DNA of 64,000 nt from an uncultured Bacteroidota bacterium (GCA_902784865.1 CACZWL010000003.1:62001-126000), one strand, 5' to 3'; positions 9,638-18,876 are shown, numbered from the stretch's first letter. Program-made: numbers and translations. Notes: generated from the letters alone by a model not told the origin.

Positions 9638-12265
9638 ATGGAAGCCAACCTCAGTGAAAACACACGCAAAGCCATAGCCTACAGCCGCGACGAAGCCATC
9701 CGCCTGAAAAACGGCGGCATCGGCGTGGAACACCTCTTCCTCGGCGTGGCCCGCATACCCGACTGCTCTGCCATGGCCATGCTACAGTCGCTCGGCGTGG
9801 AGACCGGCCGCCTGCGCGAACGCCTCGAACGCCAAGTGTCGCAGGCTCAGGCCGATATACGCTACGCCGAAGACTCCGAGATACCCATGCTCCGCCAGAC
9901 CGAGAAAATCCTCCGCCTCAGCTACCTCGAAAGCATCAAGATGAAGTCGCCCGAGATACGCACCGAGCACCTCATCCTGGCCATACTGCAAGAGAACGAC
10001 AACCTGGTGAGCAACCTCCTCGGCAAGGACGGCGTGGACTACGAGCGCTTCTCCAAACTGGTAAAAGGCGACGGCGGCTACGACTCGGGCCGCACGCCCG
10101 ACTTCAGCTCGCAGACCAGCGAGGACGACAACGACGACCCCTTCGCCGACCCCTTCGCCCCCGACCCCTCGGCCAACGCCGGCAAACGCAAGAACGAGAA
10201 CGGCAAGAGCGGCACCCCCGCCCTCGACAACTTCGGCCGCGACCTGACAAAACTGGCCGAAGAGGGCAAGCTCGACCCCATCATCGGCCGCCGCAAGGAG
10301 CTGGAGCGCATAGCCCAGATACTCTCGCGCCGCAAGAAAAACAACCCCATCCTCATCGGCGAGAGCGGCGTCGGCAAAAGCGCCATCGCCGAAGGCCTGG
10401 CCATCCGCATCTCGCGCGGCGAAGTGCCGCGGACACTCTACGGCAAGCGCCTGCTGAGCCTCGACCTCGCCTCGCTCGTCGCAGGCACCAAATACCGCGG
10501 CCAGTTCGAAGAACGCATGAAAGCCATCATCGGCGAACTGGAGAAACATCCCGAAATCATCATCTTCATCGACGAGATACACACCATCGTCGGCGCTGGC
10601 AGCGCCAGCGGCAGCCTCGACGCCAGCAACATGTTCAAGCCCGCCCTGGCGCGCGGCGTCATCCAGTGCATAGGCACCACCACCCTCGACGAATACCGCC
10701 AGTATATCGAGAAAGACACCGCCCTCGAGCGCCGCTTCCAGAAAGTCATCGTCGAACCCGCCACCGCCGAAGAGACCCTCGAGATACTTCAAAATATCAA
10801 GGAAAAATACGAGGAACACCACATGGTGCAGTACACCGACGACGCGCTGAAGGCCTGCGTCGACCTCACCGAGCGCTACGTCAGCGACCGCCTGCAGCCC
10901 GACAAGGCCATCGACGCCCTCGACGAGGCCGGCGCCCGCGTCAGAATCGCCAACATGCGCGTGCCCGACGAGATAGTGACCCTCGAGAAAGAGGTGGCCA
11001 GCGTCAACAACCGCAAGAAAGAGGTGCTCGCCGACAAGCGCTACAGCGAAGCCGCCGAGCTGCGCGACCAGGAACGCGACCTTGAAAGCAAGCTCACCGA
11101 CATGAAACGGCAGTGGGAGAACGACGAGCGCGAGCGCCACATCACCGTGAAGGATCAGGACGTCGCCGCCGTCGTGGCCATGATGACCGGTGTACCCGTC
11201 GAGCGCATCGCCGAGAGCGAAAGCAACCGCCTGCTCACCATGGAGAGCGAGCTGAAGGGCAGCGTCGTCGGACAGGACGAAGCCATAGGCCAGATAGCCA
11301 AGGCCATACGCCGCAACCGCGCCGGCCTCAAGGACCCCAACCGCCCCATCGGCAGCTTCCTCTTCCTCGGCCCCACGGGCGTCGGCAAGACCTATCTCAC
11401 CAAAGTACTGGCCAAATACCTCTTCGACAGCGAGGCCTCGATGATACGCATCGACATGAGCGAGTACATGGAGAAATTCGCCGTCAGCCGCCTCATCGGC
11501 GCCCCTCCAGGCTACGTCGGCTACGAGGAGGGCGGCCAGCTCACCGAACGCGTCCGCCGCAAACCCTACAGCATCGTGCTCCTCGACGAGATCGAGAAGG
11601 CTCACCCCGACGTGTTCAACGTGCTGCTACAGGTGCTCGACGACGGCGTCCTCACCGACGGCATCGGCCGCAAGGTGGACTTCAAGAACACCATCATCAT
11701 CATGACCTCCAACGTCGGCAGTCGCCAGTTGAAGGACTTCGGCGTCGGCGTCGGCTTCAGCACCAAAAGCCGCGAGGCCGAGAAAAGCGCCATGCAGCGC
11801 GACGTGATAGAGAAGAGCCTCAAAAAGGCCTTCGCCCCAGAGTTCATCAACCGCATCGACGACATCGTCTACTTCAACTCGCTGCAGCGCGAGGACATAC
11901 ACAAAATCATCGACATCGAGCTGCGCGGCCTCTTCGACCGCATACGCCAGATGGGCTTCGAGGTGCAGATGGACGAGAAGGCCAAGGACTTCATCGTCAG
12001 CAAAGGCTGGGACGAGCAGTACGGCGCACGCCCGCTGCGCCGCGCCATCCAGCGCTACATCGAGGACGACCTGGCCGACGAAATCATCAAGGCCGACATC
12101 CTGCCCGGCGACACCATCAAGATTACCGCCGGTGTGCCCGAACAAAGCGACGACACCTCAGCCACCAACGGCGAGGAGCGCGTCTACTTCGACATCGAAA
12201 AAGGCGAGACCTCGAAGCAACTGATGGAAGCCGTGGCACAGACAGAACCAGCCCCAGCGGAATAA
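9638..12265 (+). CDS. clpC: ATP-dependent Clp protease ATP-binding subunit ClpC
   Basis: The 875-residue class I Clp/Hsp100 ATPase has two Clp_N repeats (about 1-150), a charged linker (about 165-205), a first AAA+ module with Walker A GESGVGKS (about 242-249), a UVR-type coiled middle segment (DKRYSEAAELRDQERDLE), and a second AAA+ module with Walker A GPTGVGKT (578-585) and Walker B LLDEIEKAHPDV. The UVR segment and short middle domain mark it as ClpC rather than ClpB. It would unfold substrates for ClpP, which is not nearby. It is monocistronic, with its own promoter and a hairpin downstream. The C-terminal tail beyond the D2 domain is acidic and Glu/Thr-rich. Confidence 0.96.
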   Translation: MEANLSENTRKAIAYSRDEAIRLKNGGIGVEHLFLGVARIPDCSAMAMLQSLGVETGRLRERLERQVSQAQADIRYAEDSEIPMLRQTEKILRLSYLESIKMKSPEIRTEHLILAILQENDNLVSNLLGKDGVDYERFSKLVKGDGGYDSGRTPDFSSQTSEDDNDDPFADPFAPDPSANAGKRKNENGKSGTPALDNFGRDLTKLAEEGKLDPIIGRRKELERIAQILSRRKKNNPILIGESGVGKSAIAEGLAIRISRGEVPRTLYGKRLLSLDLASLVAGTKYRGQFEERMKAIIGELEKHPEIIIFIDEIHTIVGAGSASGSLDASNMFKPALARGVIQCIGTTTLDEYRQYIEKDTALERRFQKVIVEPATAEETLEILQNIKEKYEEHHMVQYTDDALKACVDLTERYVSDRLQPDKAIDALDEAGARVRIANMRVPDEIVTLEKEVASVNNRKKEVLADKRYSEAAELRDQERDLESKLTDMKRQWENDERERHITVKDQDVAAVVAMMTGVPVERIAESESNRLLTMESELKGSVVGQDEAIGQIAKAIRRNRAGLKDPNRPIGSFLFLGPTGVGKTYLTKVLAKYLFDSEASMIRIDMSEYMEKFAVSRLIGAPPGYVGYEEGGQLTERVRRKPYSIVLLDEIEKAHPDVFNVLLQVLDDGVLTDGIGRKVDFKNTIIIMTSNVGSRQLKDFGVGVGFSTKSREAEKSAMQRDVIEKSLKKAFAPEFINRIDDIVYFNSLQREDIHKIIDIELRGLFDRIRQMGFEVQMDEKAKDFIVSKGWDEQYGARPLRRAIQRYIEDDLADEIIKADILPGDTIKITAGVPEQSDDTSATNGEERVYFDIEKGETSKQLMEAVAQTEPAPAE

Positions 12266-12267
12266 GT

Positions 12268-12379
12268 GGGAAGTGAGGCCTGCTTCGCGCTTGAAGAAGC
12301 GGGTGAACGAGGGCGGGTTCTCAAATCCCAGCTGGTCAGAGATGTCGCCGAGGGACAGTCCGTTGTGGCGTAGCAGCAC
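12268..12379 (-). pseudogene. Relic of an AraC-family HTH domain
   Basis: The minus strand encodes LSLGDISDQLGFENPPSFTR followed by FFKREAGLTS, an excellent match to the second helix-turn-helix of AraC/XylS regulators. Nothing else of the gene remains. A TAA codon lies immediately before the fragment (12380-12382), and after Thr-Ser the frame runs into the antisense of the clpC 3' end. It is squeezed between the clpC stop codon and its terminator. It is most likely a deletion remnant and not expressed. Confidence 0.75.
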
Positions 12380-12385
12380 TTACAG

Positions 12386-12409
12386 TGCTCCCCGCTAATG
12401 CGGGGAGCA
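12386..12409 (+). terminator. Hairpin terminator after clpC
   Basis: A perfect 10-bp GC-rich stem TGCTCCCCGC with loop TAAT pairs with GCGGGGAGCA. It is followed by a weak T-rich stretch (TTGCATGGTTTATT). It is the only strong hairpin after clpC. Confidence 0.7.
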
Positions 12410-12447
12410 TTGCATGGTTTATTGGCCTATTGTAGCAGTTATAGGCC

Positions 12448-12969
12448 CTATGGCCTCCTTCCTTTTGTTTCTGTATCCTCCTCGTACCATACATTGTTAA
12501 AGAAGAAGTTGTCGCCCTTACCCATAAATTCGAGCATCCATAGATCGTCTTTTGTCGCAGGACGAAGTCTCTTGTATTTCGCAGGGTAGCCAGAGACGAT
12601 TACGTAGCACGTCTTCCCATCCTCGCTAGTAAATATTCTGAACGACGGATAGACAATGACATCACAGCCATATTTTACTACTGCATTTTCGAGAGCCTCT
12701 TTTCTAAAACCGATTAGCAGGCTCTGGGTAATTCTTTGGTACGACTGGTTGCCTGGGTGACGATAACTGTCCACATCAATAATTGTCGTGTCCGTAATTT
12801 TTTGCTGTGGAATTTCACCTAATTCCATCACAATGGGAGTCGCAACGGTACCCACTTCTGGCTCTTGTACCCGAACCATAGTTTGATTTACTTTCTCGAA
12901 GGTCGAGGCGCAGCTGGAGCTGATTGCAGCAACAGCAACAATTGCTAATAGAACATTTACTTTTCTCAT
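12448..12969 (-). CDS. Lipoprotein of unknown function
   Basis: The 173-residue protein starts at the ATG at 12967-12969, chosen because it begins a lipoprotein signal (MRKVNVLLAIVAVAAISSSC, Cys20). The frame extends further upstream but without coding character. The mature part has mixed alpha/beta character, with segments such as QQKITDTTIIDVDSYRHPGN and AVVKYGCDVIVYPSFRI that recall periplasmic lipoproteins; no family could be named. It is less GC-rich and less C-biased than its neighbours, which may indicate different ancestry. It is monocistronic: 113 bases separate it from the DUF4838 gene. Confidence 0.8.
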   Translation of the reverse strand: MRKVNVLLAIVAVAAISSSCASTFEKVNQTMVRVQEPEVGTVATPIVMELGEIPQQKITDTTIIDVDSYRHPGNQSYQRITQSLLIGFRKEALENAVVKYGCDVIVYPSFRIFTSEDGKTCYVIVSGYPAKYKRLRPATKDDLWMLEFMGKGDNFFFNNVWYEEDTETKGRRP

Positions 12970-13082
12970 GATACTATTTTTAGTTGATAAGTTCATAAAA
13001 GAAGCGTGGTCTGTGCACCGCATCTTCATGTAGAGGCTGTAGATTTCCCAAACAGCCGAATTTATCTTGACGGTTAAAAAAA

Positions 13083-15230
13083 CTACTTTACAACAATCTC
13101 GTCCGAGAATATCCAGGCTTTCTGGCCTGCGGCGCGGTGCCAGGCGGGTATCTCGGGTATGGGTTCGGCGACGACACGCACATAGCGCACCGCCGCCCCC
13201 ACCTCGGCGCGGAAGGTCTTGATATCGGGCGTGGCCAACACCTCGGGGTTCTCGGGATGCCACTCTCCCACCCTGCGCCAGCTATTGCCGTCGGTGGAGA
13301 CATCCATGGCCACCCTTTGGGGCAGGAATATCCAGGAGAGGGGGTAGAAGTAGAAGTCCATGCTGACGCTCTCGACGGCGACGGGCTTGCTGCCGAGGGT
13401 AAGGACGGCCTTCAGGGTGTCGCCCCAGTAGCCCACCCAGTCGTTGCGGTAGTCCATGATGCCGACGCGCCCGTCGGTAAGCGTGGCCTTGTCGTAGGGC
13501 GCCGTGGGGGGCGTTCTGAATTTCGATTTCTGGATTTTTAGTTTAGAGTGTTTCTTGTCGACGAAGTGGAGCATCTGGCGCTGGTACTCGTCGGGCGAGA
13601 TGCCCATCTCCATCATCTGCGGCACACCGAAGCGGTTGAGGTCGGCGGTCATGCGGCGCAGGCGGGTGGTGAGCTGGTCGGTCGTGGCCTTTATCTTGCC
13701 GGCAGCCATAAGCTCGACGGCGGCGAAGTCGAGGGCAAGCTCGAAATAGCGCAGGCGGTCGCGGAGCACGGGGCTGTCTGCCACGCTGTAGGCGCTCTGC
13801 ATGGCCAGGTCGTAGCGCTGCATGCGCTGGGGCGAGAGGTAGCCGTCGGCGCCGTCGACGGGGAAGCCGTAGATATTCAGCGTCTTGCCGCTGGCGACGA
13901 GGGTGGCGGTCATGGTGTCGACGATGCGGCGCACCATGGTAGCCGCCGCGCCGTAGTAGCCGCGGTAGAAGTCGTCCATGATGGAGTCCATGTCGGCATC
14001 CACGTCCCACATCAGCTTGGCCAGCATGTAGCAGCGGATGTCCATCCACGAGGTGATGTTGTCCTCGCCGGTGGCCTGCTCGAACATCATGCGCACGCCG
14101 TTGCGGTGGAAGAACTGCAGGTTGGGCTGCAGCACATGGAGGTTGGGGAAGGGGTTCCAGAAGTTGCGGAACTGGACGACGTAGTCCCAGAGGAAGATGT
14201 TGTCCGTCAGTCGGTTCCAGTCCTCCATGTCCTGTCGGAAGGAGGCCTCCTTGGGCGAGGTTGCTATGGATGCTTCGCGGCCGCACTCGATGGAGCAGAA
14301 CATAATGTTGACGTTGGGGTCGGGCTTGACGCTGCCGCCCTTGGGGGCGCAGCGGGTGTACTGGTAGGCAAGGGTGGAGATGGTCTTGTCGGGGAAGCGT
14401 CGGGCCACCTGGTTGATGAAGTGTATGAGGGTGCCCGTGGGGCCGCCGTAGAGGCTGTCGAGGCGCAGGCAGTCGGGGCACTGGCAGGCGTTGTAGTTGT
14501 CGTTGTTGGAGACCGACCACACCGTGGCCTCGGGGCGGCGGGCCATCGTGTCGGCCAGCCGGCGGCACAGCTCGTCGAGCACCTGGGGGTTGGAGAGGCA
14601 GAGCTGCCCGTCGCGGTCGCGGCGCCCGGCGCGCATGGAGAACCATTCGGGGTGGGCGTCGTAGTATCTCGAGGCGGGTATCAGGTGCTGGAACGTGTGG
14701 ACGAACATGCCCCACTGGCTGTGCAGGTCGGCACGGTTGTGCAGCCGGTGCCAGTCGGCATACAGACGGCTGTGGTTGGGATAGTAGTAGAGCGTCTCGC
14801 GGAAGGCGAACGAGGGGTTGGAGACAACCCGGCAGCTGGCGGCAGCGGCGCTGACGGCATGGGGGTCGGGGACGACGAGGGCGTCGGGCGTATAGAGTCG
14901 GTAGCCGATGCGCTCGAGGAAGGCATAGACGGCATAGAGGGTGCCCCTCTCCCCTGCCCCGTAGAGGCAGAGGTCGCGGCCGTCGCCGCAGATGAGGAAG
15001 CCGTCGTCGCGCAGCTGGGCCACCTCGGCACCATAGCGCCGGCGCAGCAGGGGACTGTCGCCCACATGGACGGTGAGGTCGAGGCGCTCGGCGATACCGC
15101 CCATGGCCAGCAGGCGCTGCAGATCGGCGGCGGCATAGGCCGAGGCTGAGTCGCCGACGATGCGCACCGGACGCTGGCCCACAGCGACCACGGAGGCCAG
15201 CAGCATCAGGGAGAGGATTATCCGTTTCAT
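13083..15230 (-). CDS. DUF4838 domain protein, glycoside-hydrolase-like
   Basis: The 715-residue protein has a signal peptide (to about residue 19, VAVGQ), a GH67N-like alpha/beta domain (about 20-130; LYGAGERGTLYAVYAFLERI), the DUF4838 TIM-barrel-like core (about 150-480; SVSNNDNYNACQCPDCL is diagnostic) and a C-terminal beta-sandwich resembling carbohydrate-binding discoidin folds. Related proteins are linked to alpha-glucuronidase-like hydrolysis, but the substrate is unknown. It is probably periplasmic or on the surface. A short Lys-rich, AT-rich stretch (HSKLKIQKSKFR, around 13520-13560) interrupts the GC-rich gene just before the last domain and looks like an in-frame insertion of low-complexity DNA. 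It stands alone, with no SusC/D genes nearby. Confidence 0.9.
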   Translation of the reverse strand: MKRIILSLMLLASVVAVGQRPVRIVGDSASAYAAADLQRLLAMGGIAERLDLTVHVGDSPLLRRRYGAEVAQLRDDGFLICGDGRDLCLYGAGERGTLYAVYAFLERIGYRLYTPDALVVPDPHAVSAAAASCRVVSNPSFAFRETLYYYPNHSRLYADWHRLHNRADLHSQWGMFVHTFQHLIPASRYYDAHPEWFSMRAGRRDRDGQLCLSNPQVLDELCRRLADTMARRPEATVWSVSNNDNYNACQCPDCLRLDSLYGGPTGTLIHFINQVARRFPDKTISTLAYQYTRCAPKGGSVKPDPNVNIMFCSIECGREASIATSPKEASFRQDMEDWNRLTDNIFLWDYVVQFRNFWNPFPNLHVLQPNLQFFHRNGVRMMFEQATGEDNITSWMDIRCYMLAKLMWDVDADMDSIMDDFYRGYYGAAATMVRRIVDTMTATLVASGKTLNIYGFPVDGADGYLSPQRMQRYDLAMQSAYSVADSPVLRDRLRYFELALDFAAVELMAAGKIKATTDQLTTRLRRMTADLNRFGVPQMMEMGISPDEYQRQMLHFVDKKHSKLKIQKSKFRTPPTAPYDKATLTDGRVGIMDYRNDWVGYWGDTLKAVLTLGSKPVAVESVSMDFYFYPLSWIFLPQRVAMDVSTDGNSWRRVGEWHPENPEVLATPDIKTFRAEVGAAVRYVRVVAEPIPEIPAWHRAAGQKAWIFSDEIVVK

Positions 15231-15467
15231 ATACTCACATAACGCACTAACGCGCGGATTATTGCGCAGGCATTTTTCGTGTGCGGCACTTGGGAGGTGT
15301 ATTTTAGTTAAAAAGCGTTAATTTAACTTTTATTAGGAAAGTTGGCGGGCTGTTTTCGGGAGTTTCGCCGAGGGGGTGCAGAGGGGGAAAACCGTGCTTT
15401 CGGACCCCACAAACACCTGTCACACAGTAAGATACAATTAATTGGCTATTTTTCAGCACTTTACGCC

Positions 15468-15513
15468 ATCTGGTAGGTGAATGGTAGGTATATGGTTCGA
15501 CTCTGGTAGGTGT
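15468..15513 (+). repeat. Interspersed ATCTGGTAGGT element, copy 3 (degenerate)
   Basis: It reads CATCTGGTAGGTGAATGGTA then GGTATATGGTTCGACTCTGG: the 11-bp unit plus the GGTTCGACTCTGG core, rearranged and lacking the full tail. It lies in the gap 15231-15585 upstream of the DUF4838 gene. The rest of that gap is AT-rich with no gene. Confidence 0.65.
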
Positions 15514-15523
15514 CTGAAGAGGG

Positions 15524-15573
15524 AAATGTTAATACCTGTTAAACGCGGGTACGTTTAACAGGTATTAACATTT
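15524..15573 (-). terminator. Long perfect hairpin after the AAE transporter gene
   Basis: A perfect 22-bp inverted repeat (15524-15545 with 15552-15573, loop CGGGTA) lies 12 bases past the transporter stop. It probably terminates the arcC-OTC-transporter unit, but it lacks a T run on the minus strand and is much longer than a normal terminator stem. It could instead be a processing or protein-binding site. Confidence 0.55.
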
Positions 15574-15585
15574 GGTTCCGACCAC

Positions 15586-16773
15586 CTACATGAGCACCAG
15601 GAGCTGGGCTGTGAAGATGCGGAGGAACATGGTGAGTGGGTAGACGGTGGCATAGCCCGTGTTGGGCAGCTTGCAGCCGTCGGGGGCTACGTTGTTGGCG
15701 AAGGCCAGCGTCGGCGGGTCGGTGTGGCTGCCGCCGATGAAGCCCATGAGGGTGTAGTAGTTGATTTTCAGCACAAGACGGCCGAAGACTGCCACGAGGA
15801 GCGGCGGCACCATGGTGATGATGATGCCGTAGACGACCCACATGTAGTGGTCGGCGACGGTGGCTGCGAAATCGGCACCGGCGCTGAGGCCGACGCCCGC
15901 GAGGAAGAGTGCGATGCCCACTTCGCGGAGCATCCAGACGCCGTGGCTGTCGGTGAACTCGGTGGTGAACCACCCCTTCTTGACGCCGAGCCAGCTGCCG
16001 ATGAGCGCGACGACGAGGGGTCCGCCGGCAAGGCCGAGCTTGACGGGAGCCTTCATGCCGACGGGCACGGGGATGGAGCCCACGATGATGCCGACGGCGA
16101 TGATGACGAAGATAGGTACGAGGTTGATTTTGTGGCGCTGCGAGGAGGGCGTCGCGGCTTTCTCGCCTTTGGCCGCGACGGCGCTGTCGGTGGTGGGTTC
16201 CTTGGCGAGGTCGATGCGGCAGAGGGGGCGCAGCAGTATGCAGCTGAGTATCATGCCGACGACGGCGAGGGGGTAGGCCACGGCGTAGCCTGCCGCGAGG
16301 CGGCCCGAGGCGCCCTCGATGCCGAGGTCGCCGACGGCCTGCTGGGCGGCGGAGAGGCCCGGCGTGTTGGTGATGGCGCCGGTGTAGACGCCGGCCATGT
16401 CGGTCAGCTCCTCGCCCGCCAGCTTGGCGATGAGGACGGTGATGCCGACGCCAAGGGCGACGTTGACCAAGGCCATGAGGTTCATCGGCAGGCCGCCGGT
16501 CTTGAAGGTGCGGAAAAATCCGGGACCGACCTGGAGGCCGACGGCAGTGACGAAGAGGATGAGCCCGAACTCCTTGATAATATGGAGCATGTCGTGATTG
16601 CACCTGACGCCGAAGGCGCTGATGAGGATGCCGACAAAGAGGACCCACGTGATGCCGAGGGTGATGCCTTTGACCTTGAATTTGCCTAGCAGCAGGCCTG
16701 CGAAGATGGAGACGGCGAGCATGAGCACGGTGGTGCCGACGCCGCCATTGGTCAGTAAGTTAGTAAACCACAT
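15586..16773 (-). CDS. AAE-type (AspT/YidE-like) transporter lacking central RCK domains
   Basis: This 395-residue membrane protein has two halves of about five hydrophobic segments each. The family motif appears in each half: YTGAITNTPGLSAAQQAV in the first, GFIGGSHTDPPTLAFANN in the second. AAE-family proteins (aspartate:alanine exchangers and YidE/YbjL homologues) are normally about 550 residues, with two TrkA_C (RCK_C) domains between the halves. Here the halves are joined by only about 35 polar residues (DLAKEPTTDSAVAAKGEKAA). It lies downstream of carbamate kinase and OTC, so exchange of arginine-pathway amino acids is plausible but inferred. No frameshift is visible; the short form appears genuine. 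Confidence 0.85.
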   Translation of the reverse strand: MWFTNLLTNGGVGTTVLMLAVSIFAGLLLGKFKVKGITLGITWVLFVGILISAFGVRCNHDMLHIIKEFGLILFVTAVGLQVGPGFFRTFKTGGLPMNLMALVNVALGVGITVLIAKLAGEELTDMAGVYTGAITNTPGLSAAQQAVGDLGIEGASGRLAAGYAVAYPLAVVGMILSCILLRPLCRIDLAKEPTTDSAVAAKGEKAATPSSQRHKINLVPIFVIIAVGIIVGSIPVPVGMKAPVKLGLAGGPLVVALIGSWLGVKKGWFTTEFTDSHGVWMLREVGIALFLAGVGLSAGADFAATVADHYMWVVYGIIITMVPPLLVAVFGRLVLKINYYTLMGFIGGSHTDPPTLAFANNVAPDGCKLPNTGYATVYPLTMFLRIFTAQLLVLM

Positions 16774-16776
16774 TTA

Positions 16777-16821
16777 GTTATGAGTTATGAGTTATGAGTT
16801 ATGAGTTAAGAGTTAAGAGGA
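16777..16821. repeat. Tandem ATGAGTT heptamers
   Basis: About four ATGAGTT units grade into AAGAGTT units just upstream of the transporter start. Such heptamer tracts are slippage-prone. A two-unit version (GTGAGTTATGAGTT) also occurs at 22091-22104, ahead of exbD. Confidence 0.7.
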
Positions 16822-16863
16822 GGTGCTTTTGACGATAAGCCACACCTACCCTTAACTCTTAAC
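16805..16863 (-). promoter_or_regulatory. Intercistronic hairpin between OTC and transporter genes
   Basis: GTTAAGAGTTAAG at 16805-16817 is perfectly complementary to CTTAACTCTTAAC at 16851-16863, with a further partial stem inside (AGGAGGTG with CACCTACC). It lies in the 121-base gap between the OTC stop and the transporter start. It could attenuate or stabilise the upstream message. Confidence 0.55.
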
Positions 16864-16894
16864 GAACCATTGTTAGCTACTGGTTCTCAGCCGC

Positions 16895-17896
16895 TTAGTC
16901 GCCTAGGGTGGCAACCATGACAGCCTTGATGGTGTGCATGCGGTTCTCGGCCTCGTCGAAGACGATGCTGGCCTCGCTCTCGAAGACATCCTCGGTGACC
17001 TCGATGCCGTCGAGGCCGAACTTGGCGTGGACGTCGCGACCGACCTGAGTCTCAAGGTTGTGGTAGGCGGGGAGGCAGTGCATGAACTTGCAGTTCTTGT
17101 TGCCGGTGGCTTTCATCATGGCGGCGTTGACCTGGTAGGGTTTGAGCATCTTGATGCGCTCGGCCCAGACCTTCTCGGGCTCACCCATGGAGACCCAGAC
17201 GTCGGTGTAGAGGAAGTCGCAACCTTTGACGCCGGCCTTCACATCGTCGGTGACGGTGACCTTGGCACCGGTCTCTTTGGCGATCTTCTGGCACTCCTTG
17301 ACGAGCTTGGCATCCGGCTGGAGCTTCTTGGGGGCCACGATGCGGACATCCATGCCCATCTTGGCGCCGCCGACCATGAGGCTGTTGCCCATGTTGAAGC
17401 GGGCATCGCCGATGTAGGCGAAGGTGACCTGGTTGAGGGGCTTGTCGCTGTGCTCCTGCATGGTGAGGAAGTCGGCGAGGATCTGTGTGGGGTGGCTCTC
17501 GTTGGTGAGGCCGTTCCAGACGGGGACGCCGGCATACTTGGCGAGTTCTTCGACGGTGGCCTGGTCGAAGCCACGGTACTCGATGCCGTCATACATGCGG
17601 CCGAGGACGCGGGCGGTGTCCTTCATGCTCTCTTTGACGCCGATCTGGCTGCCGGAGGGGCCGAGGTAGGTGACGTGGGCGCCCTGGTCCTTGGCGGCGA
17701 CCTCGAAGGCGCAGCGGGTGCGGGTGGAGGTCTTCTCGAAGATGAGGGCGATGTTCTTGCCGGTCATGGTGGGCTGCTCGCAGCCGGCATATTTGGCGCG
17801 CTTGAGGTCGCGGGCCAGGTCGAGCAGGTAATTGAGCTCCTTCGGCGTGAAGTCGAGGATCTTCAGGAAATTGCGGTTTCTGAGGTTGTAAGCCAT
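16895..17896 (-). CDS. argF: Ornithine carbamoyltransferase
   Basis: The 333-residue enzyme interconverts carbamoyl phosphate plus ornithine with citrulline plus phosphate. The start is placed at [17 protein letters not shown] (ATG 17894-17896); the frame continues upstream only into AT-rich low-complexity DNA. Key motifs are present: carbamoyl-phosphate site [17 protein letters not shown], and the ornithine-side HCLPAYH. It is of the E. coli ArgI/ArcB type, not the N-succinylornithine transcarbamylase of Bacteroides. Carbamate kinase is directly upstream (44-base gap), which favours a catabolic ArcB role in making ATP from citrulline. No arginine deiminase lies in the window. Confidence 0.95.
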   Translation of the reverse strand: MAYNLRNRNFLKILDFTPKELNYLLDLARDLKRAKYAGCEQPTMTGKNIALIFEKTSTRTRCAFEVAAKDQGAHVTYLGPSGSQIGVKESMKDTARVLGRMYDGIEYRGFDQATVEELAKYAGVPVWNGLTNESHPTQILADFLTMQEHSDKPLNQVTFAYIGDARFNMGNSLMVGGAKMGMDVRIVAPKKLQPDAKLVKECQKIAKETGAKVTVTDDVKAGVKGCDFLYTDVWVSMGEPEKVWAERIKMLKPYQVNAAMMKATGNKNCKFMHCLPAYHNLETQVGRDVHAKFGLDGIEVTEDVFESEASIVFDEAENRMHTIKAVMVATLGD

Positions 17897-17940
17897 AACT
17901 ATTTGATTTTGAAATTTGAAATTTGAATTTCTGATTTTGA

Positions 17941-18876
17941 TTACTTGACGATGCGGGTACCGCAGGCGGGGTTGTCGAGCTGGCCGGCCTCGGTGATGAT
18001 GCACTCGCGGCCGCCGTTCTCGACGAACATGATGGCGGCGCGGACCTTGGGGGCCATGCTGCCTTCGGCAAACTGGCCTTCGGCGAGGTACTGCTTGGCC
18101 TGGGCCACGGTGATGGTGTCGAGGGCCTGCTCGTTCTCCTTGCGGAAGTTGATGTAGACCTTGGGCACGTCGGTGAGGATGTAGAACTCGTCGGCGCCGA
18201 TCTGGACAGCGCAGAGGGCGGAGGCGAGGTCCTTGTCGATGACGGCCTCGACGCCGCGGACGGATCCGTTCTCCTCGACGACGGGGATGCCGCCGCCGCC
18301 GACGGTGACGACGATATGGCCTGCCGAGGCAAGCTCCTTCACGATGCCGATATTATTGATACGCGTGGGCTTGGGCGAGGCGACGACTTTGCGCCAGCCG
18401 TTGCCCTTGGGGTCTTCCTTGTAGACGGCGCCGGTCTCGGCGGCGAACTGGTCGGCCTGCTCCTTGGTGTAGTAGGGGCCCACGGGCTTGGTGGGGTTCT
18501 GGAACATGGGGTCGTCCTTGCCTACGGCGACCTGGGTGACGAGGGTGACGACGTCGCGGCTGATGCCGTGGCGGGCCATGACGTTGCGGAGCCCCATCTC
18601 GATGAGGTAGGCTATGGAGCCTTGGGTCTCGGCGACGCAGTAGTCCATGGGCATGGCCTGGACACCGGCCTGGCGGCCGGCTTCGTGCTGGAGCATGACG
18701 TTGCCCACCTGGGGGCCGTTGCCATGACCGATGACGACGTTGTAGTCTCTTTTGAGCAGGGCGCAGAGGCTTTCGCATGTGTTCTCGACATTCTGCTGCT
18801 GCTCCTGGTAGGTACCTTTCTGTCCGCTGCGGAGGAGCGCATTGCCTCCGAAAGCGACGACGGCGAGTTTTCTCAT
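17941..18876 (-). CDS. arcC: Carbamate kinase
   Basis: The 311-residue cytoplasmic kinase makes ATP from carbamoyl phosphate. It has the amino-acid-kinase fold, starting [13 protein letters not shown], with the family motifs [12 protein letters not shown] and [12 protein letters not shown] and the substrate-loop region [10 protein letters not shown]. Length is normal. It is the first gene of an apparent arcC-OTC-transporter operon. A -7 box lies 62 bases upstream at 18938-18945. The pairing with OTC is typical of arginine deiminase or citrulline fermentation clusters. Confidence 0.96.
   Translation of the reverse strand: MRKLAVVAFGGNALLRSGQKGTYQEQQQNVENTCESLCALLKRDYNVVIGHGNGPQVGNVMLQHEAGRQAGVQAMPMDYCVAETQGSIAYLIEMGLRNVMARHGISRDVVTLVTQVAVGKDDPMFQNPTKPVGPYYTKEQADQFAAETGAVYKEDPKGNGWRKVVASPKPTRINNIGIVKELASAGHIVVTVGGGGIPVVEENGSVRGVEAVIDKDLASALCAVQIGADEFYILTDVPKVYINFRKENEQALDTITVAQAKQYLAEGQFAEGSMAPKVRAAIMFVENGGRECIITEAGQLDNPACGTRIVK

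Noticed and set aside
12424-12450. Second terminator between clpC and the lipoprotein gene (GGCCTAT with ATAGGCC)
   Set aside because: The 7-bp stem overlaps the lipoprotein stop codon and has no T run on either strand; weak support.
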